From: Kluyvera intermedia
Lineage (GTDB): Bacteria > Pseudomonadota > Gammaproteobacteria > Enterobacterales > Enterobacteriaceae
Length of the DNA: 64,000 nt
Direction of reading: 5' to 3'
NCBI RefSeq assembly: GCF_034424175.1
Contig: NZ_CP139986.1
Location: forward strand, 1,302,001-1,366,000
In this document: positions 29,800-38,434 of the stretch, in pieces
Layout of the letters: each line of letters begins with the position of its first letter
How positions within the stretch are numbered: the first letter of the stretch is position 1
The notes under the pieces: model-generated
Told to the model about the DNA's origin: nothing
What the model saw: the letters and a program-made list of their open reading frames with translations, nothing else
Database searches by the model: none
Program-made: the position numbers and the translations under genes

Positions 29800-30447
29800 A
29801 TGCAGAAAGAAAAACTTTCCGCCTTAATGGATGGTGAAACGCTGGATAGCGAGCTGTTGACCGAGTTGTCACGCTCGTCAGAGTTGCAGGAAACCTGGGA
29901 GAGCTATCACCTCATTCGTGATTCGCTGCGCGGCGACACGGCTGATGTGCTTCATTTTGATATCTCTTCTCGCGTGATGGCCGCCATCGAAAATGAGCCT
30001 GTTCGTCAGACGACAACACCGCTTATTCCTGAAGCCCAGCCAGCACCTCATCAATGGCAGAAAATGCCGTTCTGGACAAAAGTACGTCCATGGGCAAGTT
30101 CGCTTACCCAAATGGGCGTGGCAGCGTGCGTTTCGCTTGCTGTTATCGTTGGCGTTCAGCAGTATAATGGCAAAACTGATTCCACCCAGCCAGAATCGCC
30201 GGTGTTCAATACATTGCCGATGATGGGGAAAGCGAGTCCGGTTAGCCTGGGTGTCCCTTCAGACGCCACGAGCGGTACCGGTCAGCAGCAGGTTCAGGAA
30301 CAGCGTCGCCGTGTTAATGCTATGCTGCAGGATTACGAATTGCAGCGTCGCTTACACTCAGAACAGTTGCAGTTTGAGCAGGCACAAACTCAGCAAGCCG
30401 CTGTTCAGGTGCCGGGCTATCAAACTCTAGGAACGCAATCGCAGTAA
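29800..30447 (+). CDS. rseA: Anti-sigma-E factor RseA
   Basis: RseA is a single-pass inner-membrane protein that holds sigma-E inactive. Unfolded porins trigger DegS and then RseP to cleave it. The 215 residues (216 in E. coli) have a cytoplasmic sigma-binding domain (1-90, MQKEKLSALMDGE), one membrane helix at about 103-120 (MGVAACVSLAVIVGV) and a periplasmic, Gln-rich RseB-binding domain. The C-terminal stop TAA shares its last A with the rseB start. Confidence 0.96.
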   Translation: MQKEKLSALMDGETLDSELLTELSRSSELQETWESYHLIRDSLRGDTADVLHFDISSRVMAAIENEPVRQTTTPLIPEAQPAPHQWQKMPFWTKVRPWASSLTQMGVAACVSLAVIVGVQQYNGKTDSTQPESPVFNTLPMMGKASPVSLGVPSDATSGTGQQQVQEQRRRVNAMLQDYELQRRLHSEQLQFEQAQTQQAAVQVPGYQTLGTQSQ

Positions 30448-31400
30448 TGAAGCAACTTTGGTGTGCCATGTCACTTGTGGCTGGTAGCCTGTTCTTCTCC
30501 GCAAACGCCTCGGCAGATGTATCGTCCGGGGCGTTGTTGCAGGAGATGAATCTGGCCAGTCAGTCACTCAACTACGAGCTGTCGTTCGTCAGCATTAATA
30601 AATCAGGCGTCGAATCGCTACGCTATCGTCACGTGCGTCTTAATGGACAGCCTCTGGCGCAGCTACTGCAGATGGATGGCCCACGGCGTGAAGTCGTGCA
30701 GCGCGGTAGCGAAATCAGCTACTTTGAGCCGGGCCTCGATCCCTTTACGCTGAACGGCGACTACATCGTCGACTCCCTGCCTTCATTGGTCTATACCGAT
30801 TTCAAACGCCTTGCGCCTTATTACGATTTTATCTCCGTCGGACGCACGCGCATTGCCGATCGCATGTGTGATGTCATCCGCGTTGTGGCCAGAGACGGTA
30901 CTCGTTATAGCTACATTGTGTGGATGGATTCAGAGAGCAAGCTGCCAATGCGCGTTGATCTCCTTGACCGTGATGGTGAAACCCTGGAGCAGTTCCGGGT
31001 TATCGCGTTCACCACGGGCGATCAGGTGAACAGCAGCATGCAAAACCTGGCGAAAGCGAGTTTACCACCGCAGCTCTCGCTGCCAACGGGAAGCAATGTT
31101 GCTTTTAACTGGTCATCGGGCTGGCTGCCGCAGGGCTTTAAAGAAGTCTCAACCAGTCGCCGCACGCTGCCGGGCATTGACGGTCCGGTCGAGTCGCGCC
31201 TCTTCTCCGATGGTCTTTTCAGCTTCTCGATTAACGTCAGTCGCGCTAACGCCAGCAGTACTGAACAGATACTGCGTACCGGACGCCGGACGGTCAGCAC
31301 CACAATTCGCAATCAAGCGGATATCACCATCGTCGGTGAACTGCCGCCGCCAACCGCCAAACGCGTTGCTGATGGTATTTCGTTCAAAGGTGCACAATGA
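30447..31400 (+). CDS. rseB: Sigma-E regulatory protein RseB
   Basis: RseB is periplasmic; it binds the outer part of RseA and shields it from DegS until lipopolysaccharide intermediates displace it. The 317 residues (318 in E. coli) begin with a Sec signal peptide (MKQLWCAMSLVAGSLFFSANASA) and a LolA/LolB-like large domain, followed by a smaller C-terminal domain. Its ATG overlaps the rseA stop by one base and its stop overlaps rseC by four bases, so the three are coupled. Confidence 0.96.
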   Translation: MKQLWCAMSLVAGSLFFSANASADVSSGALLQEMNLASQSLNYELSFVSINKSGVESLRYRHVRLNGQPLAQLLQMDGPRREVVQRGSEISYFEPGLDPFTLNGDYIVDSLPSLVYTDFKRLAPYYDFISVGRTRIADRMCDVIRVVARDGTRYSYIVWMDSESKLPMRVDLLDRDGETLEQFRVIAFTTGDQVNSSMQNLAKASLPPQLSLPTGSNVAFNWSSGWLPQGFKEVSTSRRTLPGIDGPVESRLFSDGLFSFSINVSRANASSTEQILRTGRRTVSTTIRNQADITIVGELPPPTAKRVADGISFKGAQ

Positions 31401-31873
31401 TTAAAGAATGGGCCACCGTTATTGCATGGGATAACGGTATGGCGCAGGTGAGCTGTGACGTAAAAACGTCCTGTAACAGCTGCTCCTCACGCGCGGGTTG
31501 TGGAACGCGGGTGCTGAATAAGCTCGGGCCGCAAACCAGCCATACCATATCTGTTCCCAGCGCAGAACCACTGGTGGCAGGGCAGAAAGTCGAATTAGGA
31601 ATCACCGAAAGCAGCCTGCTCGGATCCGCTATGCTGGTTTATATGTCACCGCTAATCGGGCTATTTGTGGTTGCTTCGCTGTTTCAGGTGCTGTTTGGTT
31701 CGGATATCGCCGCGTTATGCGGGGCTGTGCTCGGCGGCGTCGGCGGTTTTCTGATTGCCAAAGGATTCTCTCCCCGGCTTGCTGCGCGCGAGACCTGGCA
31801 GCCCATTATTATCAGCATAGGGCTTCCCCCCGACCTGATTCGCACCACATCATCTTCTGAAATGAGCCAGTGA
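31397..31873 (+). CDS. rseC: SoxR-reducing/sigma-E operon protein RseC
   Basis: RseC is a small inner-membrane protein linked to reduction of SoxR, with a minor positive effect on sigma-E. The 158 residues (159 in E. coli) have an N-terminal cytoplasmic part with four Cys in CDVKTSCNSCSSRAGCGT, likely to hold an Fe-S or metal centre, and two membrane helices at about 75-95 and 102-120. It is the last gene of the operon. Confidence 0.93.
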   Translation: MIKEWATVIAWDNGMAQVSCDVKTSCNSCSSRAGCGTRVLNKLGPQTSHTISVPSAEPLVAGQKVELGITESSLLGSAMLVYMSPLIGLFVVASLFQVLFGSDIAALCGAVLGGVGGFLIAKGFSPRLAARETWQPIIISIGLPPDLIRTTSSSEMSQ

Positions 31874-31987
31874 TAACACTGGCTTTATTATTTTTGGAAC
31901 ACTCCTCGCAGGAAGCGCTATGCTTGGCGGGAAGAGCATTTCCTGGTTACGCGGTTGTAGTGTAGAATGCGGCGTTTTCGAACGACT

Positions 31988-32113
31988 AGACACAAAATCA
32001 TTCGAGTTGCGTCAAGGCGGCAAGCGAATGAATCCCCGGGAGCGTACATTAGTACGTGACAGGGGTGAGTGAGTGCAGCCAACGCCGAGGCAACTTGAAG
32101 GATGCCGTGTCTA
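31988..32113. repeat. ERIC (intergenic repeat unit) upstream of lepA
   Basis: The 126-base element has inverted ends TAGACAC / GTGTCTA and the central ERIC core AATCCCCGGGAGCGTACATT followed by AGTACGTGACAGGGGTGAG. The two halves pair along most of their length. It lies between rseC and lepA, ending about 60 bases before the lepA start. A candidate promoter -10 (TAGAAT, 31963-31968) lies just upstream of it. Confidence 0.92.
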
Positions 32114-32172
32114 AAACGTCAGGCTCCGTACCGCGGCCTCAAAGTATTCGTAAGGCATAAATATATTAATAT

Positions 32173-33972
32173 ATGAAGAATATACGTAACTTCTCCATCA
32201 TTGCACATATCGACCACGGTAAATCAACGCTGTCTGACCGTATTATTCAGATTTGCGGTGGCCTTTCCGATCGTGAAATGGAAGCCCAGGTTCTGGATTC
32301 AATGGATCTCGAACGCGAACGTGGCATTACCATCAAAGCACAGAGCGTGACGCTGGATTTCAAATCGTCCGATGGGGAAACCTATCAGCTTAACTTTATC
32401 GACACCCCGGGCCACGTTGACTTCTCCTATGAAGTATCGCGTTCTCTGGCGGCCTGTGAAGGCGCACTGCTGGTGGTTGACGCCGGGCAGGGCGTAGAAG
32501 CTCAGACGCTGGCGAACTGCTATACCGCGCTGGAAATGGAACTGGAAGTTGTGCCGGTTCTGAATAAAATCGACCTGCCAGCCGCCGACCCTGAGCGCGT
32601 GGCGGAAGAGATTGAAGATATTGTCGGCATCGACGCGACCGATGCAGTCCGCTGCTCGGCGAAAACTGGTGTGGGTGTAACCGACGTTCTGGAACGTCTG
32701 GTGCGTGATATTCCGCCGCCGGATGGCGATCCGGAAGGCCCATTACAGGCGCTGATCATCGACTCCTGGTTCGATAACTACCTCGGCGTAGTCTCGCTGG
32801 TCCGTATTAAAAACGGCACCATGCGTAAGGGCGACAAAATCAAAGTGATGAGCACAGGCCAGGTCTACAATGCAGACCGCCTGGGCATCTTCACACCGAA
32901 GCAGGTTGATCGTACTGAGCTTAAATGCGGCGAGGTAGGTTGGCTGGTTTGCGCCATTAAAGACATCCTCGGCGCACCGGTTGGCGATACGCTGACGCAA
33001 GCACGTAACCCGGCAGATAAAGCGCTGCCAGGCTTCAAAAAGGTTAAGCCTCAGGTTTATGCGGGTCTGTTCCCGGTCAGCTCTGACGATTACGAAAACT
33101 TCCGTGATGCGTTAGGCAAGCTGAGCCTGAACGACGCCTCCCTGTTCTATGAACCAGAAAGTTCTACCGCGCTGGGCTTCGGCTTCCGCTGTGGCTTCCT
33201 GGGTCTGCTGCACATGGAGATCATTCAGGAACGTCTGGAACGTGAATACGATCTGGATCTGATCACTACCGCGCCAACCGTAGTCTATGAAGTGGAAACC
33301 ACCAGCAAAGAGACTATCTACGTCGATAGCCCGTCTAAGCTGCCGCCACTGAATAATATCTACGAATTGCGTGAGCCGATTGCAGAATGTCATATGCTGC
33401 TGCCGCAGGCTTACCTCGGTAACGTGATTACTCTGTGTATCGAGAAGCGTGGCGTGCAGACCAACATGGTTTACCACGGTAACCAAGTTGCGTTGACCTA
33501 TGAAATTCCGATGGCAGAAGTGGTGCTCGACTTCTTCGACCGTCTGAAGTCTACCTCTCGCGGCTATGCGTCGCTGGACTACAACTTCAAACGCTTCCAG
33601 ACATCTGACATGGTGCGCGTTGATGTTCTCATCAACAACGATCGTGTCGATGCGTTAGCGCTTATCACCCACCGTGATAACTCGCAGAGCCGCGGTCGCG
33701 ATCTGGTTGAGAAGATGAAAGAACTTATCCCACGCCAGCAGTTTGATATCGCCATTCAGGCGGCAATTGGCACGCACATCATTGCGCGTTCAACGGTCAA
33801 ACAGCTGCGTAAAAACGTTCTGGCGAAATGCTACGGTGGCGACATCAGCCGTAAGAAAAAACTGCTGCAGAAACAGAAAGATGGTAAGAAGCGAATGAAG
33901 CAGATCGGTAACGTCGAACTGCCGCAGGAAGCTTTCCTTGCCATTCTGCATGTTGGGAAAGACAGCAAATAA
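32173..33972 (+). CDS. lepA: Elongation factor 4 (LepA), ribosome-associated GTPase
   Basis: LepA is a translational GTPase related to EF-G that acts on ribosomes during initiation or under ionic stress. The 599 residues equal E. coli LepA. The G1 motif AHIDHGKST is at the N terminus, switch II is DTPGHVDF and G4 is NKID. Domains II, III and V resemble EF-G and are followed by the specific C-terminal domain with the basic RKKKLLQKQKDGKKRMKQ. It forms an operon with lepB, 15 bases downstream. Confidence 0.98.
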   Translation: MKNIRNFSIIAHIDHGKSTLSDRIIQICGGLSDREMEAQVLDSMDLERERGITIKAQSVTLDFKSSDGETYQLNFIDTPGHVDFSYEVSRSLAACEGALLVVDAGQGVEAQTLANCYTALEMELEVVPVLNKIDLPAADPERVAEEIEDIVGIDATDAVRCSAKTGVGVTDVLERLVRDIPPPDGDPEGPLQALIIDSWFDNYLGVVSLVRIKNGTMRKGDKIKVMSTGQVYNADRLGIFTPKQVDRTELKCGEVGWLVCAIKDILGAPVGDTLTQARNPADKALPGFKKVKPQVYAGLFPVSSDDYENFRDALGKLSLNDASLFYEPESSTALGFGFRCGFLGLLHMEIIQERLEREYDLDLITTAPTVVYEVETTSKETIYVDSPSKLPPLNNIYELREPIAECHMLLPQAYLGNVITLCIEKRGVQTNMVYHGNQVALTYEIPMAEVVLDFFDRLKSTSRGYASLDYNFKRFQTSDMVRVDVLINNDRVDALALITHRDNSQSRGRDLVEKMKELIPRQQFDIAIQAAIGTHIIARSTVKQLRKNVLAKCYGGDISRKKKLLQKQKDGKKRMKQIGNVELPQEAFLAILHVGKDSK

Positions 33973-33987
33973 TCTTAAGGAGTTGGC

Positions 33988-34962
33988 ATGGCGAACATGT
34001 TTGCCCTGATTCTGGTGATTGCCACACTGGTCACGGGCTTGCTGTGGTGCGTTGATAAATTTATCTTCGCACCAAAACGACGGGAACGTCAGGCTGCGGC
34101 GCAGGTCGCAACGGGCGATTCGCTGGATAAAAATACGCTGAAAAAAGTGAGCTCGAAACCGGGCTGGCTGGAAACGGGTGCCTCGGTATTCCCGGTGCTG
34201 GCTATCGTGCTGATTGTGCGCTCGTTTATCTATGAGCCGTTCCAGATCCCATCTGGTTCGATGATGCCGACTCTGCTGATTGGCGACTTTATCCTGGTGG
34301 AGAAATTCGCATACGGGATTAAAGACCCTATCTATCAGAAGACGATTATTGAAACGGGTCATCCGAAACGCGGCGATATCGTGGTGTTCAAATACCCGGA
34401 AGATCCACGCCTTGATTACATCAAGCGTACCGTGGGTTTGCCTGGGGATAAAGTGACCTACGATCCAGTGTCCAAGCAGGTGACTATCCAACCAGGATGC
34501 AGTTCCGGTCAGGCGTGTGGTAACGCGCTGCCGGTAACGTATTCCAACGTTGAACCGAGCGATTTTGTCCAGACCTTCTCGCGCAGCAACGGCGGCGAGG
34601 CGACCAGCGGCTTCTTTGAAGTACCTAAGGGCGAAAGCAAAGAAAACGGCGTACGTCTGACACAGCGTCAGGAAACGCTTGGTGAGGTTAATCACCGTAT
34701 TTTGACCGTGCCAATCGCACAGGATCAGGCGGGGATGTACTATCACCAGTCCAGTTTGCCGCTGGCGACCTGGATTGTGCCGCCAGGACACTACTTCATG
34801 ATGGGTGATAACCGCGACAACAGCGCGGATAGCCGTTACTGGGGCTTTGTGCCGGAAGCCAATCTGGTCGGTAAAGCCACAGCTATCTGGATGAGTTTTG
34901 ATAAACAAGAAGGCCAATGGCCTACCGGCGTGCGTTTAAGTCGTATCGGCGGGATCCATTAA
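33988..34962 (+). CDS. lepB: Signal peptidase I (LepB)
   Basis: LepB removes signal peptides from exported proteins at the outer face of the inner membrane. The 324 residues equal E. coli LepB. Two N-terminal membrane helices (about 4-22 and 62-77) precede the periplasmic catalytic domain. The Ser/Lys dyad is Ser91 in PSGSMMPTL and Lys146 in DYIKRTVGLPGD. The box MMGDNRDNSADSR is also conserved. A Shine-Dalgarno AAGGAG precedes the ATG. Confidence 0.98.
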   Translation: MANMFALILVIATLVTGLLWCVDKFIFAPKRRERQAAAQVATGDSLDKNTLKKVSSKPGWLETGASVFPVLAIVLIVRSFIYEPFQIPSGSMMPTLLIGDFILVEKFAYGIKDPIYQKTIIETGHPKRGDIVVFKYPEDPRLDYIKRTVGLPGDKVTYDPVSKQVTIQPGCSSGQACGNALPVTYSNVEPSDFVQTFSRSNGGEATSGFFEVPKGESKENGVRLTQRQETLGEVNHRILTVPIAQDQAGMYYHQSSLPLATWIVPPGHYFMMGDNRDNSADSRYWGFVPEANLVGKATAIWMSFDKQEGQWPTGVRLSRIGGIH

Positions 34963-34977
34963 TTCTTCGTTTGACTT

Positions 34978-35005
34978 CGTGCGGCAGCCAAATTGCTGCC
35001 GCACG
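34978..35005 (+). other. Perfect hairpin downstream of lepB
   Basis: An 11-bp perfect stem CGTGCGGCAGC / GCTGCCGCACG with a 6-base loop lies 15 bases after the lepB stop. It lacks a T run, so it is more likely an mRNA-stabilising or partial termination structure than a classic terminator. Confidence 0.6.
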
Positions 35006-35085
35006 AATTATTTCATGTTTAAATCCATCCAAACTAACGACATCCCTCGTCGTTGTGTATAGAATATCCCCCCGAAGTTTCGGAT

Positions 35086-35149
35086 GTCTCTGAACGAGAG
35101 ACACGGCACACGAAACCGCATTGGTTTTCCTCAGGTCTGTTTCGTGTGC
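35086..35149 (+). promoter_or_regulatory. rnc leader hairpins (RNase III autoregulation site)
   Basis: Two hairpins lie in the rnc leader. GTCTC / GAGAC at 35086-35102 is short. GCACACGAAAC (35106-35116) pairs perfectly with GTTTCGTGTGC (35139-35149) around a 22-base loop. In E. coli, RNase III cleaves its own leader in such a stem-loop and lowers rnc-era-recO expression. A possible -10 TAGAAT is at 35060-35065. Confidence 0.75.
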
Positions 35150-35183
35150 TGCATTTTTGACGCATTCATTTATTTGGTATCGC

Positions 35184-35864
35184 ATGAACCCCATCGTAAT
35201 TAATCGGCTTCAACGGAAGCTGGGCTACACTTTTGTTCATCAGGAGTTGTTGCAACAGGCGTTAACGCACCGTAGCGCTAGCAGCAAACACAACGAACGC
35301 TTAGAGTTTCTGGGCGATTCAATTTTAAGCTACGTGATTGCTAACGCGCTCTATCATCGCTTCCCTCGCGTGGATGAAGGCGATATGAGCCGGATGCGCG
35401 CGACATTAGTTCGTGGAAACACGCTGGCGGAAATCGCCCGTGAATTCGAACTGGGCGAATGTCTGCGTTTAGGGCCGGGTGAGTTGAAAAGCGGCGGCTT
35501 CCGTCGTGAATCTATTCTGGCTGATACGGTTGAAGCATTGATTGGCGGGGTATTCCTCGACAGCGATATTCAAAACGTAGAAAGACTGATCCTCTCCTGG
35601 TATCAGACTCGCCTGGACGAAATTAGTCCGGGCGATAAGCAAAAAGATCCAAAAACACGCTTGCAGGAGTACCTGCAAGGCCGCCATCTGCCGCTGCCCT
35701 CTTATCTGGTGGTACAGGTGCGTGGGGAAGCACACGATCAGGAATTTACTATCCACTGCCAGGTTAGCGGCCTGAGTGAACCGGTGGTCGGCACAGGTTC
35801 TAGCCGTCGCAAGGCGGAACAGGCTGCCGCCGAAGAGGCGCTGAAAAAGCTGGAGCTGGAATGA
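35184..35864 (+). CDS. rnc: Ribonuclease III
   Basis: RNase III cuts double-stranded RNA, including the 16S and 23S processing stems of the rRNA operon in this window. The 226 residues equal E. coli Rnc. The catalytic signature ERLEFLGDS contains Glu38, Glu41 and Asp45, Glu117 lies in DTVEALIGG, and the C-terminal double-stranded-RNA-binding domain starts near residue 155. The start MNPIVINRLQ at 35184 is the conserved one. It overlaps era by four bases. Confidence 0.98.
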   Translation: MNPIVINRLQRKLGYTFVHQELLQQALTHRSASSKHNERLEFLGDSILSYVIANALYHRFPRVDEGDMSRMRATLVRGNTLAEIAREFELGECLRLGPGELKSGGFRRESILADTVEALIGGVFLDSDIQNVERLILSWYQTRLDEISPGDKQKDPKTRLQEYLQGRHLPLPSYLVVQVRGEAHDQEFTIHCQVSGLSEPVVGTGSSRRKAEQAAAEEALKKLELE

Positions 35865-36766
35865 GCGAAGAAAAAACATACTGCGGATTTATTGCCATCG
35901 TTGGTCGTCCGAACGTCGGCAAATCTACCTTACTGAACAAGCTGCTCGGGCAGAAAATTTCGATTACTTCCCGAAAAGCGCAGACGACACGTCACCGTAT
36001 CGTCGGCATCCATACCGAAGGGACTCATCAGGCGATTTATGTCGATACCCCGGGTCTGCATATGGAAGAGAAGCGTGCTATTAACCGCCTGATGAACAAG
36101 GCGGCAAGTAGCTCCATTGGTGACGTTGAGCTAATCATTTTCGTAGTCGAAGGCACCCGCTGGACGCCGGATGACGAAATGGTGCTGAACAAGCTGCGCG
36201 GCGGTAAAGCGCCGGTTATTCTGGCGGTAAATAAAGTCGATAACGTACAGGAAAAAGCGGATCTGTTACCGCACCTGCAGTTCCTCGGCAGCCAGATGAA
36301 CTTCCTGGATATCGTACCACTCTCTGCTGAGAGTGGGCTGAACGTGGACACCATTGCCGGGATTGTGCATAAGCACCTGCCGGAAGCTATCCACCACTTC
36401 CCGGAAGATTACATCACCGACCGTTCACAGCGCTTTATGGCTTCTGAAATCATCCGTGAAAAACTGATGCGTTTCCTGGGCGCAGAGCTGCCGTACTCGG
36501 TGACCGTTGAAATCGAACGCTTCGTCTCTAACGAACGTGGTGGATATGATGTCAACGGCCTGATTCTGGTTGAACGTGAAGGCCAGAAGAAGATGGTGAT
36601 TGGGAACAAAGGTTCCAAGATCAAAACCATCGGTATCGAAGCTCGTAAAGACATGCAGGATATGTTCGAAGCGCCTGTTCACCTGGAACTGTGGGTGAAA
36701 GTGAAATCAGGCTGGGCCGATGACGAACGCGCACTGCGTAGTCTCGGTTATACTGACGATCTCTGA
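35861..36766 (+). CDS. era: GTPase Era
   Basis: Era binds the 3' end of 16S rRNA and is essential for 30S maturation. The 301 residues equal E. coli Era. The G1 motif is GRPNVGKST, G3 DTPG and G4 NKVD; the C-terminal KH domain holds the GNKGSKIKTIG loop. The ATG overlaps the rnc stop (ATGA). An ERIC element separates it from recO. Confidence 0.98.
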   Translation: MSEEKTYCGFIAIVGRPNVGKSTLLNKLLGQKISITSRKAQTTRHRIVGIHTEGTHQAIYVDTPGLHMEEKRAINRLMNKAASSSIGDVELIIFVVEGTRWTPDDEMVLNKLRGGKAPVILAVNKVDNVQEKADLLPHLQFLGSQMNFLDIVPLSAESGLNVDTIAGIVHKHLPEAIHHFPEDYITDRSQRFMASEIIREKLMRFLGAELPYSVTVEIERFVSNERGGYDVNGLILVEREGQKKMVIGNKGSKIKTIGIEARKDMQDMFEAPVHLELWVKVKSGWADDERALRSLGYTDDL

Positions 36767-36773
36767 TCCTTTT

Positions 36774-36898
36774 ATACTCTATGGCTTTCGAGGCGCAGAA
36801 AGGCGGCAAGGCCGTGAGTCCCCAGAAGCTTACTTCAGTAAGTGACTGGGATGAATGGGCGCAGCCAACGCATCTGCGGCTTGAAAGACGACGAGTAT
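36774..36898. repeat. ERIC element between era and recO
   Basis: This 125-base element has inverted ends ATACTC / GAGTAT and the ERIC core GAGTCCCCAGAAGCTTACTT followed by CAGTAAGTGACTGGGATGAATG. It begins 8 bases after the era stop and ends two bases before the recO ATG, so it supplies all the sequence in front of recO. Confidence 0.92.
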
Positions 36899-36899
36899 G

Positions 36900-37607
36900 A
36901 TGGAGGGCTGGCAGCGCGCATTTGTCCTGCATAGTCGTCCCTGGAGCGAAACCAGCCTGATGCTGGACGTCTTCACGGAAGAATCGGGTCGCGTGCGCCT
37001 TGTGGCTAAAGGCGCACGTTCCAAACGTTCCAACCTCAAAGGCGCTCTACAGCCTTTTACCCCCCTGTTAGTACGCTTTGGCGGACGTGGCGAAGTCAAA
37101 ACGCTACGTAGCGCAGAGGCCGTCTCGTTGGCACTCCCTTTAAGCGGCATCACGCTCTACAGCGGCCTGTACGTCAATGAACTGGTGTCCCGCGTACTCG
37201 AACACGAAACCCGTTTCTCCGAACTGTTCTTCGACTATTTACACTGTATCCAGGCATTAGCAGGCGTTACCGGCTCACCGGAACCGGCCCTGCGTCGTTT
37301 CGAGTTGGCGCTGCTGGAGCATCTGGGTTATGGCGTCGATTTCCTGCACTGCGCGGGGAGCGGGGACGAAGTCGATGACACCATGACTTACCGTTATCGT
37401 GAAGAGAAGGGGTTTATCGCCAGTATTGTGATTGATAACAACACCTTCACTGGACGCCATTTGAAGGCGCTGTCGACCCGTGAGTTTCCGGATCTCGACT
37501 CTCTGCGCGCTGCAAAACGCTTTACCCGTATGGCGCTGAAGCCGTATCTTGGTGGGAAACCGTTGAAGAGCCGCGAATTATTTCGCCAGTTTGTACCGAA
37601 ACGATAG
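36900..37607 (+). CDS. recO: DNA repair protein RecO
   Basis: RecO works with RecR and RecF to load RecA on single-stranded DNA covered by SSB. The product begins MEGWQRAFVLHSRPWSETS, with an N-terminal OB fold, and ends PLKSRELFRQFVPKR at 235 residues. E. coli RecO has 242, so the last few residues are absent here. The preceding ATG at 36897 is also in frame, but MEGWQ is the conserved start. No Shine-Dalgarno is visible because the upstream DNA is the ERIC end. Confidence 0.95.
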   Translation: MEGWQRAFVLHSRPWSETSLMLDVFTEESGRVRLVAKGARSKRSNLKGALQPFTPLLVRFGGRGEVKTLRSAEAVSLALPLSGITLYSGLYVNELVSRVLEHETRFSELFFDYLHCIQALAGVTGSPEPALRRFELALLEHLGYGVDFLHCAGSGDEVDDTMTYRYREEKGFIASIVIDNNTFTGRHLKALSTREFPDLDSLRAAKRFTRMALKPYLGGKPLKSRELFRQFVPKR

Positions 37608-37632
37608 CTGATATCACGCTCACCGGGCTTTT

Positions 37633-37669
37633 CTCCCTCGCCCTTTGGGAAGAGGGCTGGGTGAGGGGA
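37633..37669. repeat. boxC-like hairpin repeat between recO and pdxJ
   Basis: CCCTCGCCCT / AGGGC-TGGGTGAGGGG forms an imperfect GC-rich hairpin in the recO-pdxJ gap. Its sequence resembles dispersed CCCTC..GAGGG repeats (boxC type) of enterobacteria. It is not followed by a T run. Confidence 0.5.
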
Positions 37670-37702
37670 AAGAACACAAAAAATAAAAACACGAGGATTG
37701 TC

Positions 37703-38434
37703 ATGGCTGAATTACTGTTAGGCGTCAATATTGATCACATTGCCACCCTGCGTAACGCACGCGGCACCGCATACCCGGACCCGGTGCAGGCGGCATTTAT
37801 TGCCGAACAGGCCGGCGCGGATGGCATCACCGTGCATTTACGCGAAGACCGTCGCCATATCACCGACCGCGACGTGCGTATTCTGCGTCAGACGCTGGAC
37901 ACCCGCATGAATCTGGAAATGGCGGTGACCGAAGAGATGCTGACTATCGCTTGTGAAACCAAGCCGCATTTCTGCTGCCTGGTGCCAGAAAAGCGCCAGG
38001 AAGTGACCACCGAAGGTGGTCTGGATGTGGCAGGTCAGTTGGACAAAATGCGCGATGCCTGCAAACGTCTGGCCGATGCGGGCATTCTGGTATCGCTGTT
38101 TATCGATGCTGATAATGCGCAGATCAAAGCTGCCGCCGACGTTGGCGCACCGTATATCGAAATTCACACCGGTTGCTACGCCGATGCGACCACCGACGCT
38201 GCACAAGCTAAAGAGCTGGAACGCATCGCGAAAGCGGCAACCTATGCCGTTAGCTTGGGCCTGAAGGTTAACGCCGGACACGGTCTGACCTACCACAACG
38301 TGAAAGCAATTGCTGCGCTGCCGGAAATGCACGAACTGAACATCGGCCACGCCATTATTGGTCGTGCGGTCATGAGCGGCCTGAAGGACGCTGTGGCCGA
38401 GATGAAGCGCCTGATGCTGGAAGCGCGCGGCTAA
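37703..38434 (+). CDS. pdxJ: Pyridoxine 5'-phosphate synthase PdxJ
   Basis: PdxJ condenses 1-deoxyxylulose 5-phosphate with 3-amino-2-oxopropyl phosphate to form pyridoxine 5'-phosphate, the ring-closing step of vitamin B6 synthesis. The 243-residue TIM barrel equals E. coli PdxJ in length and shows LGVNIDHIATLRNARG, the catalytic Glu in MNLEMAVTEEM and the phosphate-binding GHAIIGRAV. The start at 37703 follows ACGAGGATTGTC. Its stop shares a base with the acpS ATG. Confidence 0.97.
   Translation: MAELLLGVNIDHIATLRNARGTAYPDPVQAAFIAEQAGADGITVHLREDRRHITDRDVRILRQTLDTRMNLEMAVTEEMLTIACETKPHFCCLVPEKRQEVTTEGGLDVAGQLDKMRDACKRLADAGILVSLFIDADNAQIKAAADVGAPYIEIHTGCYADATTDAAQAKELERIAKAATYAVSLGLKVNAGHGLTYHNVKAIAALPEMHELNIGHAIIGRAVMSGLKDAVAEMKRLMLEARG

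Noticed and set aside
33790..34917. A 375-codon open frame on the minus strand opposite lepA/lepB
   Set aside because: It is a shadow of the real genes: its translation is rich in His, Arg and Gln with no recognisable domain, and lepB on the plus strand is certain.
34978..35005. Hairpin after lepB as a rho-independent terminator
   Set aside because: The stem is strong but there is no T run, and in E. coli there is readthrough or separate promotion of rnc; listed only as a hairpin.
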